Source of the DNA: Protula sp. h YS-2021
Taxonomy: Eukaryota; Annelida; Polychaeta; Sabellida; Serpulidae
Direction: 5' to 3'
NCBI GenBank assembly: GCA_949752745.1
Contig: OX457031.1
Location: 6,034,849 to 6,098,848 of the forward strand
Length of the DNA: 64,000 nt
Both the position numbers and the translations under genes were made by a program. Positions 33,905 to 44,368 of the stretch are shown in pieces; positions within the stretch are counted from its first letter, which is position 1, and the number at the start of each line of letters is the position of its first letter. The notes beneath the pieces were generated by a model. The model searched no databases. It was not told the DNA's origin and saw nothing but the letters and a program-made list of their open reading frames with translations.

Positions 33905-35150
33905 AGACTGTAGAGGCAAGAACTGGAACATAATATCAGTCAAACACGGGAATAAGTGGGGTATAGATGCAAACACTGGACATAAAAACAGAAATATCGT
34001 CGTGCGGACTGAAATCATTGACTATGGTCGCAACAACAAATACACACTTTTAACACTTGACAAGCCTTTTGCTTGCAAGGGTTAAATGAATTTGTGCGAG
34101 CAGCCGTTCGTCCTTTTTTCTTATTGACAGTTTTTCCGAGTTTTTGTGTCTTCTTCCTCTCTGACACTATGGGCCCTAGGACCATGAAACTTGGGACTTA
34201 TGAAGAGCATGATCTGAACGTGTGCATGTCACTTTTTATTTTCGTGTTCGATTTCGTTTTCTTTGTTAAAACGCCATGTGAAAAGAGTGTATTTTTGCAA
34301 GTAAATGCAGAGAATTTAACGTACATCACAGAACACAGTTGCTGAGCTTTGTGCGAGCTCTCACTGCTTAAATCGATAACACGGCGCATGCTTGCTAGGT
34401 CAATAAAACATTAAGCCAACAAAAACCAAACACTACTCGGCTTATAAGACGTATTCCAGCTGTATGCTTGCAATATATTATTCAAGAAATAACCATTGAA
34501 GGAGGTATTTTTGCGTTTTAATTTTTGTCAAATGTTTAACATTTCGCTAGCGAAATCAGGTTCTAGTTTATTTAATAGAGTTACAGGCAACTGGTCGAAA
34601 AGCAACAACTGGAGTTATTTTGTCTATCCTTCGTGGAAATCTTATAATCGCATACTGAACGTTCAGTAATTGTTCGTGGCATACAATAAGTCATTCGTAC
34701 CTTTTGTACGTGTCTCGTTTGAATAATAGTAAATGAATCATTCGTGGAAAGGCCTCAAGCAACAACAGTAGCAGATGTTGCTTTACCGCGTCAACAACCC
34801 AGTCTCTGCCACGCTGGTCTTTTGTTATACAGGATTTTCACTTTTAGAGAAGATAGAGAAGGGAGTAAGGTGGAGATGTTTGTGTTACCAGGTCAGTCTC
34901 CTAGTAATAAGCACAGACAGTGAAGCTAGGGAATGAAATTTGTATGACATTTTACGAAATTTTACCCACTTCCTCATAACGATTGTATGTTCCTCGACTA
35001 AGGTGTCATCTAGGTTGACTTGTCTATAATTGTTTTGTTTGTGCGATGAATATTTGATGTTACATCAAGGGGTATTTCTTGATAGATCTTGTGTGGTGGA
35101 CGTTTTTAATATGAGTGGTCTATAATCGGATGAATCATACACTGGTCATT
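33905..35150. other. Non-coding interval
   Basis: No supported gene. A 90-codon frame at 34073-34345 (hydrophobic, with a GGGCCCTAGGACCATGAAACTTGG block) looks like part of a dispersed repeat, not an exon, and has no domain. Confidence 0.45.
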
Positions 35151-35159
35151 GCTGGCTCT

Positions 35160-35965
35160 TCACGACCACTCCGTCACATTCTGATGACTGCTGTGTCACA
35201 GTCTGTCACATTCTGATGACTGCTGTGTCACAGTCTGTCACATTCTGATGACTGCTGTGTCACAGTCTATCACATTCTGATGACTGCTGTGTCACAGTCT
35301 GTCACATTCTGATGACTGCTGTGTCACAGTCTGTCACATTCTGATGACTGCTGTGTCACAGTCTGTCACATTCTGATGACTGCTGTGTCACAGTCTGTCA
35401 CATTCTGATGACTGCTGTGTCACAGTCTGTCACATTCTGATGACTGCTGTGTCACAGTCTGTCACATTCTGATGACTGCTGTGTCACAGTCTGTCACATT
35501 CTGATGACTGCTGTGTCACAGTCTGTCACATTCTGATGACTGCTGTGTCACAGTCTGTCACATTCTGATGACTGCTGTGTCACAGTCTGTCACATTCTGA
35601 TGACTGCTGTGTCACAGTCTGTCACATTCTGATGACTGCTGTGTCACAGTCTGTCACATTCTGATGACTGCTGTGTCACAGTCTGTCACATTCTGATGAC
35701 TGCTGTGTCACAGTGTCACATTCTGATGACTACTGTGTCACGTTATAACGACCAATCTGTCACATTATGATGACAACTCTGTCAAATTCTATCACAGTCT
35801 AATGACTATTCCGTCTCATTATCAAGATCATTCCATCACATTCTGGTGACTACTCTGTCACATAATCACGACCAGTCTTTCACATTCTGATGACTACTTT
35901 TTCATAGTCTGTCACATTCTGATCACTTCTGTATCACAGTCTGTCATATTCTGATGACTATTGTG
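35160..35965. repeat. 32-bp minisatellite, ~17 near-identical units then decayed units
   Basis: The unit is TGATGACTGCTGTGTCACAG followed by TCTGTCACATTC. The first ~540 bp are nearly perfect. From about 35715 the units decay (TACTGTGTCACG, ATTATGATGAC). There are no unique spacers, so it is not a CRISPR. Confidence 0.95.
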
Positions 35966-36114
35966 TCACATACTCACACCCTTTTACGATCTTGCACGGC
36001 CTGTTTTGCAACATTGAGATGCAAAATAACATAATAACTATGTAGTTATCATGATTCCTGCATTGCCTGATGTATCCTAAAGACTTGGTATGTAATAGAT
36101 TTCTAAGCATATGA

Positions 36115-36376
36115 ATTGTGTGGGGGGATGGGGCAGATGTCAGGAGAGAACGTAGCCTCGTGCAGCAGCCACCTCCCTACGAGCAGTGTGTTTATGTATG
36201 TATGTGTATGTGACAGATGTCAGGAGATAACACTGTCCCGTGCAGCACCCACCTCACCACGAGCAGTGTGGTGATGTATGTATGTGTATGTGACAGAACT
36301 CAGGATATAACGCAGCCCCGTGCAGCACCCACCTCCCTACGAGTAGTGTGTTTATGTATGTATGTGTATGTGACAG
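36115..36376 (+). repeat. Three decayed copies of the 5' part of the next coding exon, ~80 bp each
   Basis: Copies start near 36136 (GCAGATGTCAGGAGAGAACG), 36211 (ACAGATGTCAGGAGATAACA) and 36294 (ACAGAACTCAGGATATAACG). Each keeps the acceptor-like TGTATGTGACAG, ATGTCAGG and a CAGCAGCCACCTCCCTACGA block equal to the QQPPPY-coding part of exon 1. A 4-nt difference puts that block out of frame with the copied ATG. The 36217-36477 open frame is a product of this repetition. Confidence 0.75.
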
Positions 36377-36504
36377 ATGTCAGGAGAGAACGTAGAACCC
36401 GGCCAGCATCAGCCGCCGCCCTACGATCAGTGTATTACGATGGAGGACGAGCAGAGCATGCAGACAGCCACCGCTGACACCGCCACCCTCGTCCCGGCAA
36501 AGGG
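36377..36504 (+). CDS. Exon 1 of a proline-rich PPPY-motif small membrane protein gene
   Basis: It begins at ATG 36377, encoding MSGENVEPGQHQPPPYDQCI, then a TMEDEQSMQTATADTATLVP stretch. It ends in phase 2 before GTAAGC at 36505. The PPPY motif is a standard ligand for WW domains (for example of NEDD4-type ubiquitin ligases). I chose this ATG because the three upstream copies of the same block are decayed and out of frame. The sequence before the ATG (TGTGACAG) also looks like an acceptor, so a 5' non-coding exon may exist. Joined with 38591-38734 and 40947-41103, the frame gives 142 residues. Confidence 0.65.
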
Positions 36505-36639
36505 GTAAGCGCGTGCGTGCTAGTCCACTCTAGTTCTCTCAAAATTTACACCCATGGCTTGCGTTTTGTTTGCACCACTTGCGCAGAACTATGATTTTTG
36601 AATTTTGACACTGTGAAAACTCTAGACACGATGATATTC

Positions 36640-38400
36640 TGCAGTGTTCTACCATTGTGAAACTAATTAGAAAAAAAGTATATCAGTGAAACTGATCATA
36701 GTCCGCCGCCGAAAGATATCTGTTTCATAGTTTCGTAAATTTTTGATAAAATCCAAAACCAATCCCACGTCGCACAATATATTCCTTCGCTCCATAACGA
36801 CTACGGTTAAAAAAGGCTGCGGCTAAAATGCCCCCAAAAACTGCAAGGAGGTCAAAATGACTACGGCGGAAATGGCCCAGTTTTTTTCATTGGAATTTAA
36901 TTTAGGGATCTTTTGGCATTTTATTTTTTGCAACAAAATTCTTGCGGGCAAGGGTCATGATTATGGCCATTTCCCAGTCGCGGATCCGTCATTTCGGATG
37001 ACGTCGATAGGGTGCCTTGCAGTGGTTTGTACGACGACAGCAACGCCATAGAATTCTACAGACTTTAAGGCTTTATTCTTGACGTAGAGAATGCCATTAT
37101 GCGAAGTTTTCTGTCCTCCTTTATTGCTTTTGAAAACTTCCATCGCATTATTTCAAAGGGAAATATGATAATTTTGAAGGTTCCCACCCCCACCTATATA
37201 TATGCATCGTGCTCACTGCGGCATTAGCAGCCGCGCACTCACTGACACCGTTTCTGACATTTTTTTGGAAGATAAGAATGCGACATTCTATCGCCAGGTG
37301 CATGCATTCCCTGTTTCTAGACGGATTAAGTACATTGGCTTCATTTTTGGAAGATAAGATTGTGTCGCCAGTTGAATGCATTCCCTGTTTCTAGTCAGAT
37401 TAAGTGCATTGGCGGCATCTTTGGAAGATAATATTGTGTCGCCAGTTGAATGCATTCCCGGTTTCTAGACGGATTAAGTGCATTGGCGGCATCTTTGGAA
37501 GATAAGATTGTGTCGCCAGTTGAATGCATTCCCTGTTTCTAGACGGATTAAGTACATTGGCGGCATCTTTGAAAGATAAGATTGTATCGCCAGTCGCATG
37601 CATTCCCTGTTTCTAGACGGATTAAGTGCATTGGCGGCATCTTTGGAAGATAAGATTGTGTCGCCAGTTGCATGCATTCCCTGTTTTTTAACGGATTAAG
37701 TGCATTGGCGGCATCTTTGGAAGATAAGATTGTGTCGCCCGTTGAATGCATTCCCTGTTTCTAGACGAATTAAGTCCACCGCATACGGATTAAGTGCCAT
37801 GAATGTGGTGCAAGCATTACCAATAGACAGCGTAGTGTAAGGGACACAACTACGCCGGACAGTCCGCAAAAACCTGCAAAGTTTTAGTTTTTTATTATTA
37901 TACTTTTCATATCTGGGGGCATTTTGACCGTAGTCATTTTGACCCACCTTGCAGGCTTTGGGGGCATTTTGGTCGTAGTCATTGTGACCTGATACCCGCA
38001 GAATAACTGAGAAATTGCGACTACAAAAGTGCCCCAACAGGACCCCCCCCCCCCAAACAAAAATTCTGGTCAAGTTTGAAGTTTCAGAGTTTCATCAATC
38101 AAAGATGACTAAGAAATCGCGCGTACCAAGGTGGGGACATCGTGCCCCAACAAACAAAAATGGTCAAGTTTGAAGTTCCGCAATTTCGTCAATTTTTGAT
38201 AAAATTAAAAAATAACCCCATGTCGCACAGCTCTAACATATGCTGTTACTTCCCACAAAAAAAATCAAAAGCCTGCGGTGAAACGTGAGTGAGTAATCGC
38301 GCGTACAAAAGTAGGTCACTGGTGGGGGACGGACGGACTGACGGACAGACAGACAGACGGACAACGAGCGTACCGTGGCGGCGGGAGACTAATTAGTCAT
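36640..38400. repeat. Intron 1: inverted and tandem repeats
   Basis: An inverted pair (AATGCCCCCAAAAACTGCAA near 36828; TGGGGGCATTTTGACCGTAG near 37914) encloses a 74-bp tandem array at about 37262-37765 (unit with GTTGAATGCATTCCCTGTTT and GGATTAAGTGCATTGGCGGC, ~6.5 copies). Short direct repeats (CAATTTTTGATAAAAT-type then CCC-TGTCGCACA) lie outside at 36740 and 38195. A GGACGGACGGAC/GACAGACAGAC run closes the block near 38327-38365. This may be one composite element. Confidence 0.65.
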
Positions 38401-38590
38401 AATGGAACTGACAAAATTATTAACGATTATACAATGTGACTTTTTCAATTAAGTTGAATAACACTTCTAAAACTAAACTAAGATTTCTACATTTTTATTT
38501 AGTTTTGCAAATAAGGGTAAAAATGTTTATGATTATTTCAGGGAGATAATTGGCGTTCGAGTGTTTTACACTGTGTAGATCTTTTTGTAG

Positions 38591-38734
38591 ACACCCGCCT
38601 GCGTACCCTGGACACCAGCCAGGCACCAACCCGCCCATGTCCACAGCGCATTGGCCAGCGGGAGGTGGCTACGCGGGCCCCGTAGCGGGAGCCGGACCCG
38701 CAGGGCCTCCCCAGACTATCACTAGAACTGTCGT
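38591..38734 (+). CDS. Exon 2 (copy A) of the proline-rich membrane protein gene
   Basis: The acceptor is CTTTTTGTAG at 38581-38590 and the donor is GTACGT at 38735; phase 2-2, 48 codons. It encodes HPPAYPGHQPGTNPPMSTAH, then WPAGGGYAGPVAGAGPAGPP and QTITRTVV. It has a second PPxY (PPAY) and a Gly/Ala/Pro-rich low-complexity part. The exon is symmetric, so it can be skipped or duplicated without changing frame. The frame agrees with exon 1 and exon 3. Confidence 0.72.
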
Positions 38735-38834
38735 GTACGTATCGCTTGAACCCTCCAGTACCGTGAACCCCTTAGTGCCCTTGATGTGATTGACTTTGGT
38801 GGAACGAGTAAGTCAAGTACAGCCTTTGAGTCCA

Positions 38835-39700
38835 CTGTGTGTGAGTCTGAATGTACTGAGATCCCTATGATGTGAGAACCCTGTGAGGTGAGATCCCTGT
38901 GATGTGAGAACCCTGTGAGGTGAGATCCCTGTGATGTGAGAACCATGTGATGTGAGATCCCTATGATGTGAGAGCATTGTGATGTGAGAACCCGGTGATC
39001 TGAGATCCCTATGATGTGAGAACCCTGTGATGGAAAGAACCGTGTGAAGTGAGTACCATGTGACCTGAAACCCTATTGTCTCAGAAACCTGTGATGTGAA
39101 AATTCTGTGATCCGAGAACCCTGTGATCTGTGAACCCTGTGATGTGAGAACACAGTGATGTGAGATCCCTGTGATCTGAGAACCCTGTGATGTGAGAGCC
39201 CTGTGATGTGAGAACCCTGTGATGTGAGATTAGAACCCTGTGATGTGAGATCCCTGTGATCTGAGAACCCTGTGATGTGAGAACCCTGTGATCTGAGAAC
39301 CCTGTGATGTGAGATCCCTGTGATCTGAGAACCCTGTGATGTGAGATCCCTGTGATCTGAGAACCCTGTGATGTGAGAGCCCTGTGATGTGAGAACCCTG
39401 TGATGTGAGATTAGAACCCTGTAATGTGAGATCCCTGTGATCTGAGAACCCTGTGATGTGAGAACCCTGTGATGTGAGATTAGAACCCTGTGATGTGAGA
39501 TCCCTGTGATGTGAGAACCCTGTGATGTGAGATTAGAACCCTGTGATGTGAGATCCCTGTGATCTGAGAACCCTGTGATGTGAGAACCCTGTGATGTGAG
39601 ATTAGAACCCTGTGATGTGAGATCCCTGTGATCTGAGAACCCTGTGATGTGAGATCCCTGTGATATTAGAACCCTGTGATGTCGGAGCCCTGTGATCTCC
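38835..39700. repeat. 17-bp minisatellite in intron 2 (copy A)
   Basis: Units GAACCCTGTGATGTGA / GATCCCTGTGATCTGA in irregular alternation. The 243-aa minus-strand ORF (HHRVLRSQGSHITGF-like) arises because multiples of the unit keep frame. Confidence 0.9.
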
Positions 39701-40654
39701 AGTCGTTCCACTGAGTGCCTTGATGAGTGCCGGGTATGTAAACCTATGAGCCCTGTCAGCCATAATGAACCCGGTATCCCGAAGCGGACACAATTTTTAG
39801 TCAAGGAGGATATGTCAACCTAAAAAAAATCACTTGAGCCATGCAGATCTGCACCTGGTTCTTATGGCCATATTTATGAGAAAGCAGGTGTATTTATGAG
39901 CAAGCGAAATGAGTGAGTCAAGTGGTTCCTTTGCGCCAAATAGTCTCTACAAGCCTTGTAGACCCTATTGCCCTAGTCAGACCCTTCCACCCTCATAAAC
40001 AGCCCATAGACTCCGGGAGTATCCTCCTCGACTTGAGGTCTTTGGTTCAGTGGCTTGCGTGCGCCCCACGGGCGATATCAGTCCCATGTATTCTTCTATT
40101 TCTGCCAGATATTTTAAACCCTGAACATGAGGAGCCAGTCTGTATGTTCAAATGATAATAAATGATCTTTTTTTATTTACCCCCCGCCCGCACCCCTTTC
40201 CGCACCTCGGAATGTACACACACAGGTATCCGGACATAACGTCGCCGTTTTATCCGGGATTCACCCAAACAGTGTAACTTTACCCGTTGGCTTCAAGAAT
40301 TGTCGTACACACAGTCCGTAAACCGCTCGGCTTTATCGCCCCACGGTGTGTACAAGGCCTATGGTGTTGACGTCTCCTTAAATCTGTTACTCTGTTTGAC
40401 CAGCGAAAATGGTCGACGCGTGTAGGTCTGACACAACGAAATCATTGGCAAAAAATTTTGAGTTCGTTTCAGCCATCCCTGTCCCTTGGCTCAAAACATG
40501 TGTCGTCACCCATGGATTATAACATTAGTGTACGTATGGTATCAGACCATCCATCTACTCCTAACCCTAACCCTAACGCTGCTGCCTTCTGCCCTAGACC
40601 GCCACCCCACTTATCGCCCCTCCATCCCTGTGTTCGTATTTTAAGGCTGACCTC

Positions 40655-40945
40655 CTTGCCGGTATGTACAAGGTACCGCTGCCTTCTGCCCTAGACCGCC
40701 ACCCCATCCATTGGCCCTCCACCCTTGCGTTCGTGCGTTAAGGCTGACCTCCTTGTCGGTATGTACAAGGTGCCGCTGCGTTCCACCGTAGACTCCCATC
40801 CCGCCCACTGCCCTTCGTATTTGCCTGAGTACGTTGATGTTAACCCCCTTGTCGGTATGTACAGAGCATCACAGACCCCCAGACCCCCATCCCGCTTTCC
40901 GCTGCTCCCTCCCTGCGTTGAGGTCAACCCCTTTGTCTATGTGCA
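40655..40945. repeat. ~90-100-bp tandem repeat just before exon 3
   Basis: The unit carries GGCTGACCTCCTTGTCGGTA, TGTACAAGGTGCCGCTGCGT and CGTAGAC-CCCATCCC. Each unit contains a GTCGGTATGTACAAGGTGC that mimics the real acceptor text before exon 3 (CTATGTGCAGGGTGC), so decoy splice sites are repeated. A short CTAACCCTAACCCTAAC telomere-like run lies at about 40561. Confidence 0.7.
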
Positions 40946-40946
40946 G

Positions 40947-41103
40947 GGTGCAGAGGCAGCCCGTGACGGTGGTGGCGGCGCCGCAACGCGACAACTTCTG
41001 GCGCTCGTACGCCAAGATGCGCCTCGCCATCTGCTGCACCTTCCTTGCTATCAAGATCGTCGTCATCATTGTCGTCGTCTCCGTCCTGTCGGCAAGCAAC
41101 TAG
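40947..41103 (+). CDS. Exon 3 (copy A): terminal exon with C-terminal membrane segment
   Basis: The acceptor is TATGTGCAG ending at 40946; the exon is entered in phase 2 and ends TAG at 41101-41103. It encodes VQRQPVTVVAAPQRDNFWRS, YAKMRLAICCTFLAIKIVVI and IVVVSVLSASN. The last ~25 residues are a single hydrophobic helix with a very short polar tail, suggesting a tail-anchored (or type II) membrane protein with the PPxY-bearing proline-rich part in the cytosol. I do not recognise a named family. Confidence 0.72.
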
Positions 41104-41589
41104 CGCCCGTCCTCGAGGGTTCGCCGGTATCCTAGAGGTCATGAGAGGTTATGAGAGTTCATGGGAGGTCACGATGTACCGGCAGTCACGGGAGACTCAT
41201 AGAACAGTCTTAATGGGTGCATGGGGCTTGTATGTGCGGGTGGGCGTTTCTGATTAGCTTAGAGGTTAAATGCGTTGAGTGTTGCAATTCATAATGAGCT
41301 TGTAGTTGCCTTTTGCGTCGATATCCGCACTGGATACTGTGTGATACTCTGGCCACAAGAGTGGTTTCTCATTTTAAATACATGTCAGGCAATCTTTTGT
41401 AAACTTTATTAGATTTTTTAATGCGTAGGTTATGACTTGTCACATGGCATGGAAGCATTTATATGTGTGCAGAGGAACACCGGAATCGGAACGCATTTAT
41501 ATGTGTGCGGAGGAACACCGCAATCGGAACGCATCACAAATGATACCGCCTCGGAAAAAGGACCACTTTTCGTTCGTCAGAAACGAAAA

Positions 41590-41815
41590 TTGGTTTTGTG
41601 TTTATGTGATCCTGTCCCCGAGGTGCCACTGTGCATGTTGCAGGCGCACTATCCAGTATGTTGTCTTGTTCCCGAGATCCACTGTACATGTTCCTGACGC
41701 CGTTACCCATGAGTGGTGTTGTTCCCGAGGGCCACTGTACATGTTTCTGGCGCCGTTACCCATTAGTGTTGTTGTTGACGTGGTTCCACTGCACATGTTC
41801 CTGGCGTTCAGGATC
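41590..41815. repeat. ~60-bp tandem repeat (3' region, copy A)
   Basis: Units of CCCGAGGTCCACTGTACATG, TTCCTGGCGCCGTTACCCAT and GAGTGGT-TTGTT, about 3-4 copies. The same array is expanded to about eight units in copy B (49078-49590). Confidence 0.85.
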
Positions 41816-42849
41816 TGATATCGGGGCTATACGATGTTCAGTCATTATCATTTTTTAAGAAATGATAGGAATTGACGGATCTTGCGTCAAAGGAAAAATT
41901 GGCTCTTTGGCATCGCATCATTGCGGTCACAATTTACTCACAACTTTGTGAACATTCTTGATCAGCCGATAGTGTTGCAGGAGCTTTCACGGCCATGGAA
42001 ATATATATATATCCATGAAATAAGTTGTTTATCTGGATAAAGATGTTGACGATTACTGAAAAAATTCAGACAAACAAATCAAACTGATAATGCAAGAAAA
42101 TATAAGGCTGTTAGTGGGTAGGGGGTAAGGGTTGGGAGGAGGTGAGTTGGTGGGTTGGGGGGGGGGGGAGGTTTGATGCCTAGAGCCTGTGACCCAAGTT
42201 GCATCATGCCATGTTGCATTACTAACAATGGTGTGTTGGAAACTGTATTCATTTCTAAACGTTTATTCTTGTAATGGAATGCATTTTACTCAAGTGTGAT
42301 AACAAGTGATTATTCAATTATGGATCCAAATGACGCTTTTTCCTTAAAAAAACACATTTTATAATTTATTGTCGATCTGCTTGGTTCTCCGATTTATTTG
42401 GAGATGTCACATATCGAATGAAAAAAATGCATTTCTTTTAAACGTTTCCAGCCAGACATGATTCAATTGTAATTCAAGCAAGCATTTCGTGTAGAAAAAA
42501 TACTGTGCACGTAGTACATCTTTGCATACTTTACTGAAAGGTGGGATATGCGAAAATCAGCGAAATCGCCCTTCTAACTTACGCAGAGGTAGACTGGGTT
42601 TAGACAGCGGCATAGCTTACCGGTGTACACCTCTATGTTTTGTTAAAAAGTCACAAAAAGCCGTGAGAAAGCTTTAATTGTATTTTTATTGTTTGTCACA
42701 TTTATCTGCCTATCACTTACCCATGACGTCACAGTGGGGGAATGTCCATTGCTTTTCCTTTTCAAAGTATAGAAATCTATTCCAGTTGACCTAGATTACT
42801 GGGGGAATCCCAGACCTGACTCACTACGATTCGGGTTTTGATTGGCTGC

Positions 42850-43060
42850 CGCCGATGCGTTGTTATAACCTCTGACAGGATTTATCTGTTATGCATAAAA
42901 ACAGAGCGAATGTATAGTTCAAAAAGTAGTTCCTCTCTTTATGAGTTCTATTTTCCCGGAATCCGTAGTGGGTCTGAGGAGTGAAAAGATGTTATATACA
43001 ACAGACCGAAGCGCCTTAGAGGTTGTCTGTTAGATAAAAACGGTCGCCGATGAGATTATC
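42850..43060 (+). repeat. Dispersed ~230-bp repeat, copy 2 of 3
   Basis: Same family as 22230-22480, here inside duplicated segment A. A (ATT)n microsatellite follows at 43108-43155. Confidence 0.75.
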
Positions 43061-43112
43061 GACAAGCACGGGAATGTGATTACGCTTCTCTCGAGCTAAA
43101 ACTTTCATTATT

Positions 43113-43143
<31 letters not shown>

Positions 43144-43269
43144 TTATTATTATTGTGCTCATTTGGTTCCTTATTGAATAATTACTTAATGAATAAGGGG
43201 TTTGTTATTTCTAACGCTGTATAGAATAAAACCATACTACAACGAAACTGCCTTTTCATATAGTGTACT

Positions 43270-43587
43270 ATGGCTTTCTCCTTGAGTGCTATATGGTCAC
43301 ACAACATGCTACAAACCATACACATTAAAACTGACGTCACGTTGTCTTACGTTTATTGCACAAACATAAAATCTGATACAAAAACAGAAAGTGGATTGAC
43401 AAGATTGGCGCAGTGCTTTAATCAACTTAAAAAGGACGTGCAAGATCAACTTGGACTTACCTGTGAATATTGTGGTGCTTACGGATATGCTGAGGATTAT
43501 GACTGTCACTGCCACTAGTACAATCGCAAGTTGTGTGAATCAGACAGTTTCTGCAACAAGTGCGGCTCACCAATAGTATCTGCAAAG
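43270..43587 (+). pseudogene. Cys-rich zinc-ribbon-like Polinton ORF with one in-frame stop
   Basis: It opens at ATG 43270 and reads to TAG at 43516-43518. The same frame continues past the stop to TAA at 43585-43587 and contributes a further CNKCG motif. Together with CEYCG and CHCH before the stop this gives paired CxxC motifs suggestive of a zinc-binding fold. The first ~165 bp recur, more decayed, at 51078-51256. Function unknown; assignment to the element rests on position. Confidence 0.5.
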
Positions 43588-43658
43588 TAAGACTGAGAGT
43601 CATTTGCTTGTCAGCCGCCATAATGTGCAGACGTGTTATATGGACATGTGAAACAAAG

Positions 43659-43940
43659 ATGGATGTAGAAACGTGTTTCAAGTATGTGGACTACATGATA
43701 AGTGAACTGGCGCGTTTTGGATCTATTCAACAACAACTGGAACACTTTGACATCTATTGGGAACTTGCTCATTCCACATTGAACGCACCAAACTTACACG
43801 AGGATTTCATCAAAGAGTGTGTGCTTTCAAACATTGACGGAGCTGAGGAGTTTGATGTGGAAGCAGCATATCACTCTGCTCGATTTGATCCAAGACTGTT
43901 TGATGAAGTGAGAGAGTGGTTAATCTATATTGCAGTATAA
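43659..43940 (+). CDS. Small ORF of the Polinton fragment (93 aa, unknown)
   Basis: It starts at ATG 43659 (AAGATGG context) and ends TAA 43938-43940. The sequence is complex and acidic, helical in character (MISELARFGSIQQQLEHFD, FDEVREWLIY). I do not recognise it. The frame is also open further upstream to 43560. Confidence 0.45.
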   Translation: MDVETCFKYVDYMISELARFGSIQQQLEHFDIYWELAHSTLNAPNLHEDFIKECVLSNIDGAEEFDVEAAYHSARFDPRLFDEVREWLIYIAV

Positions 43941-43989
43941 TGGCAGATATTACATTGAGACAATATATTGTGCAAAAAACATATTGTGA

Positions 43990-44268
43990 ATGTTATTAGC
44001 TGTAAAAAAGTTTGCATGTTTAGTATGTCCTGCTTGTCAAAATGAAGAGTGTTCAGAACATACTTGTCATTCTGCATGTGTCTATACATACTGGAGTGAA
44101 GCTAATTATTATATTCATTTAGATAAAGTGTTAGATAATGCAAATCAACGTTGTGAAAAATATGGTGTAGGTGCTATCACATTAGATGAATTAAGTAGTT
44201 GGTTAATGTTCATTGAAGATCAATGGACTCCAATTATTCACACCATTGTATCAATACTTGATTTGTAA
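43990..44268 (+). CDS. Small ORF of the Polinton fragment (92 aa, unknown)
   Basis: It starts near 43990 with an N-terminal Cys cluster (CLVCPACQNEECSEHTCHSAC) and a helical second half (LDKVLDNANQRCEKYGVG, LDELSSWLMFIEDQW). The Cys/His pattern suggests metal binding. Not recognised; it could be an accessory gene of the element. Confidence 0.45.
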   Translation: MLLAVKKFACLVCPACQNEECSEHTCHSACVYTYWSEANYYIHLDKVLDNANQRCEKYGVGAITLDELSSWLMFIEDQWTPIIHTIVSILDL

Positions 44269-44368
44269 GATATGTTGATTGAGTTGTAAGACAAAATAAA
44301 AAATGCAAAATATGTTGACAAAATAAAATGCAAGATATGTTGACAAGTGTTGATCATTTAGTGTTAAC

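Larger units (their letters stand above)
38530..43436 (+). repeat. Segmental duplication, copy A
   Basis: This ~4.9-kb segment (exon 2, intron minisatellite, exon 3, 3' region, dispersed repeat, ATT run, start of the Polinton fragment) is repeated in the same order and orientation at 45695-51256. Both begin at GATTATTTC-GGGAGATAATTGGCGTTCG, and the match ends after CAACTTAAAAAGGA. Confidence 0.93.

Noticed and set aside
34073..34345. 90-aa ORF as a small gene
   Set aside because: No domain, no splice or promoter signals, and its text looks like a dispersed repeat.
35160..35720. Possible CRISPR array
   Set aside because: Pure head-to-tail 32-bp repeats with no unique spacers, in a eukaryotic context.
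36217..36477. 86-aa ORF beginning MSGDNT as the gene start
   Set aside because: It runs through decayed exon copies and out of the frame that matches exon 2; the ATG at 36377 gives the consistent frame.
39073..39804. 243-aa minus-strand ORF rich in SQGSHITG
   Set aside because: Product of the 17-bp intron minisatellite; no homologue in frame in the duplicated copy beyond the same repeat.
40558..40580. Interstitial telomere repeat
   Set aside because: Only about three CCCTAA-type units; too short to claim telomere origin.
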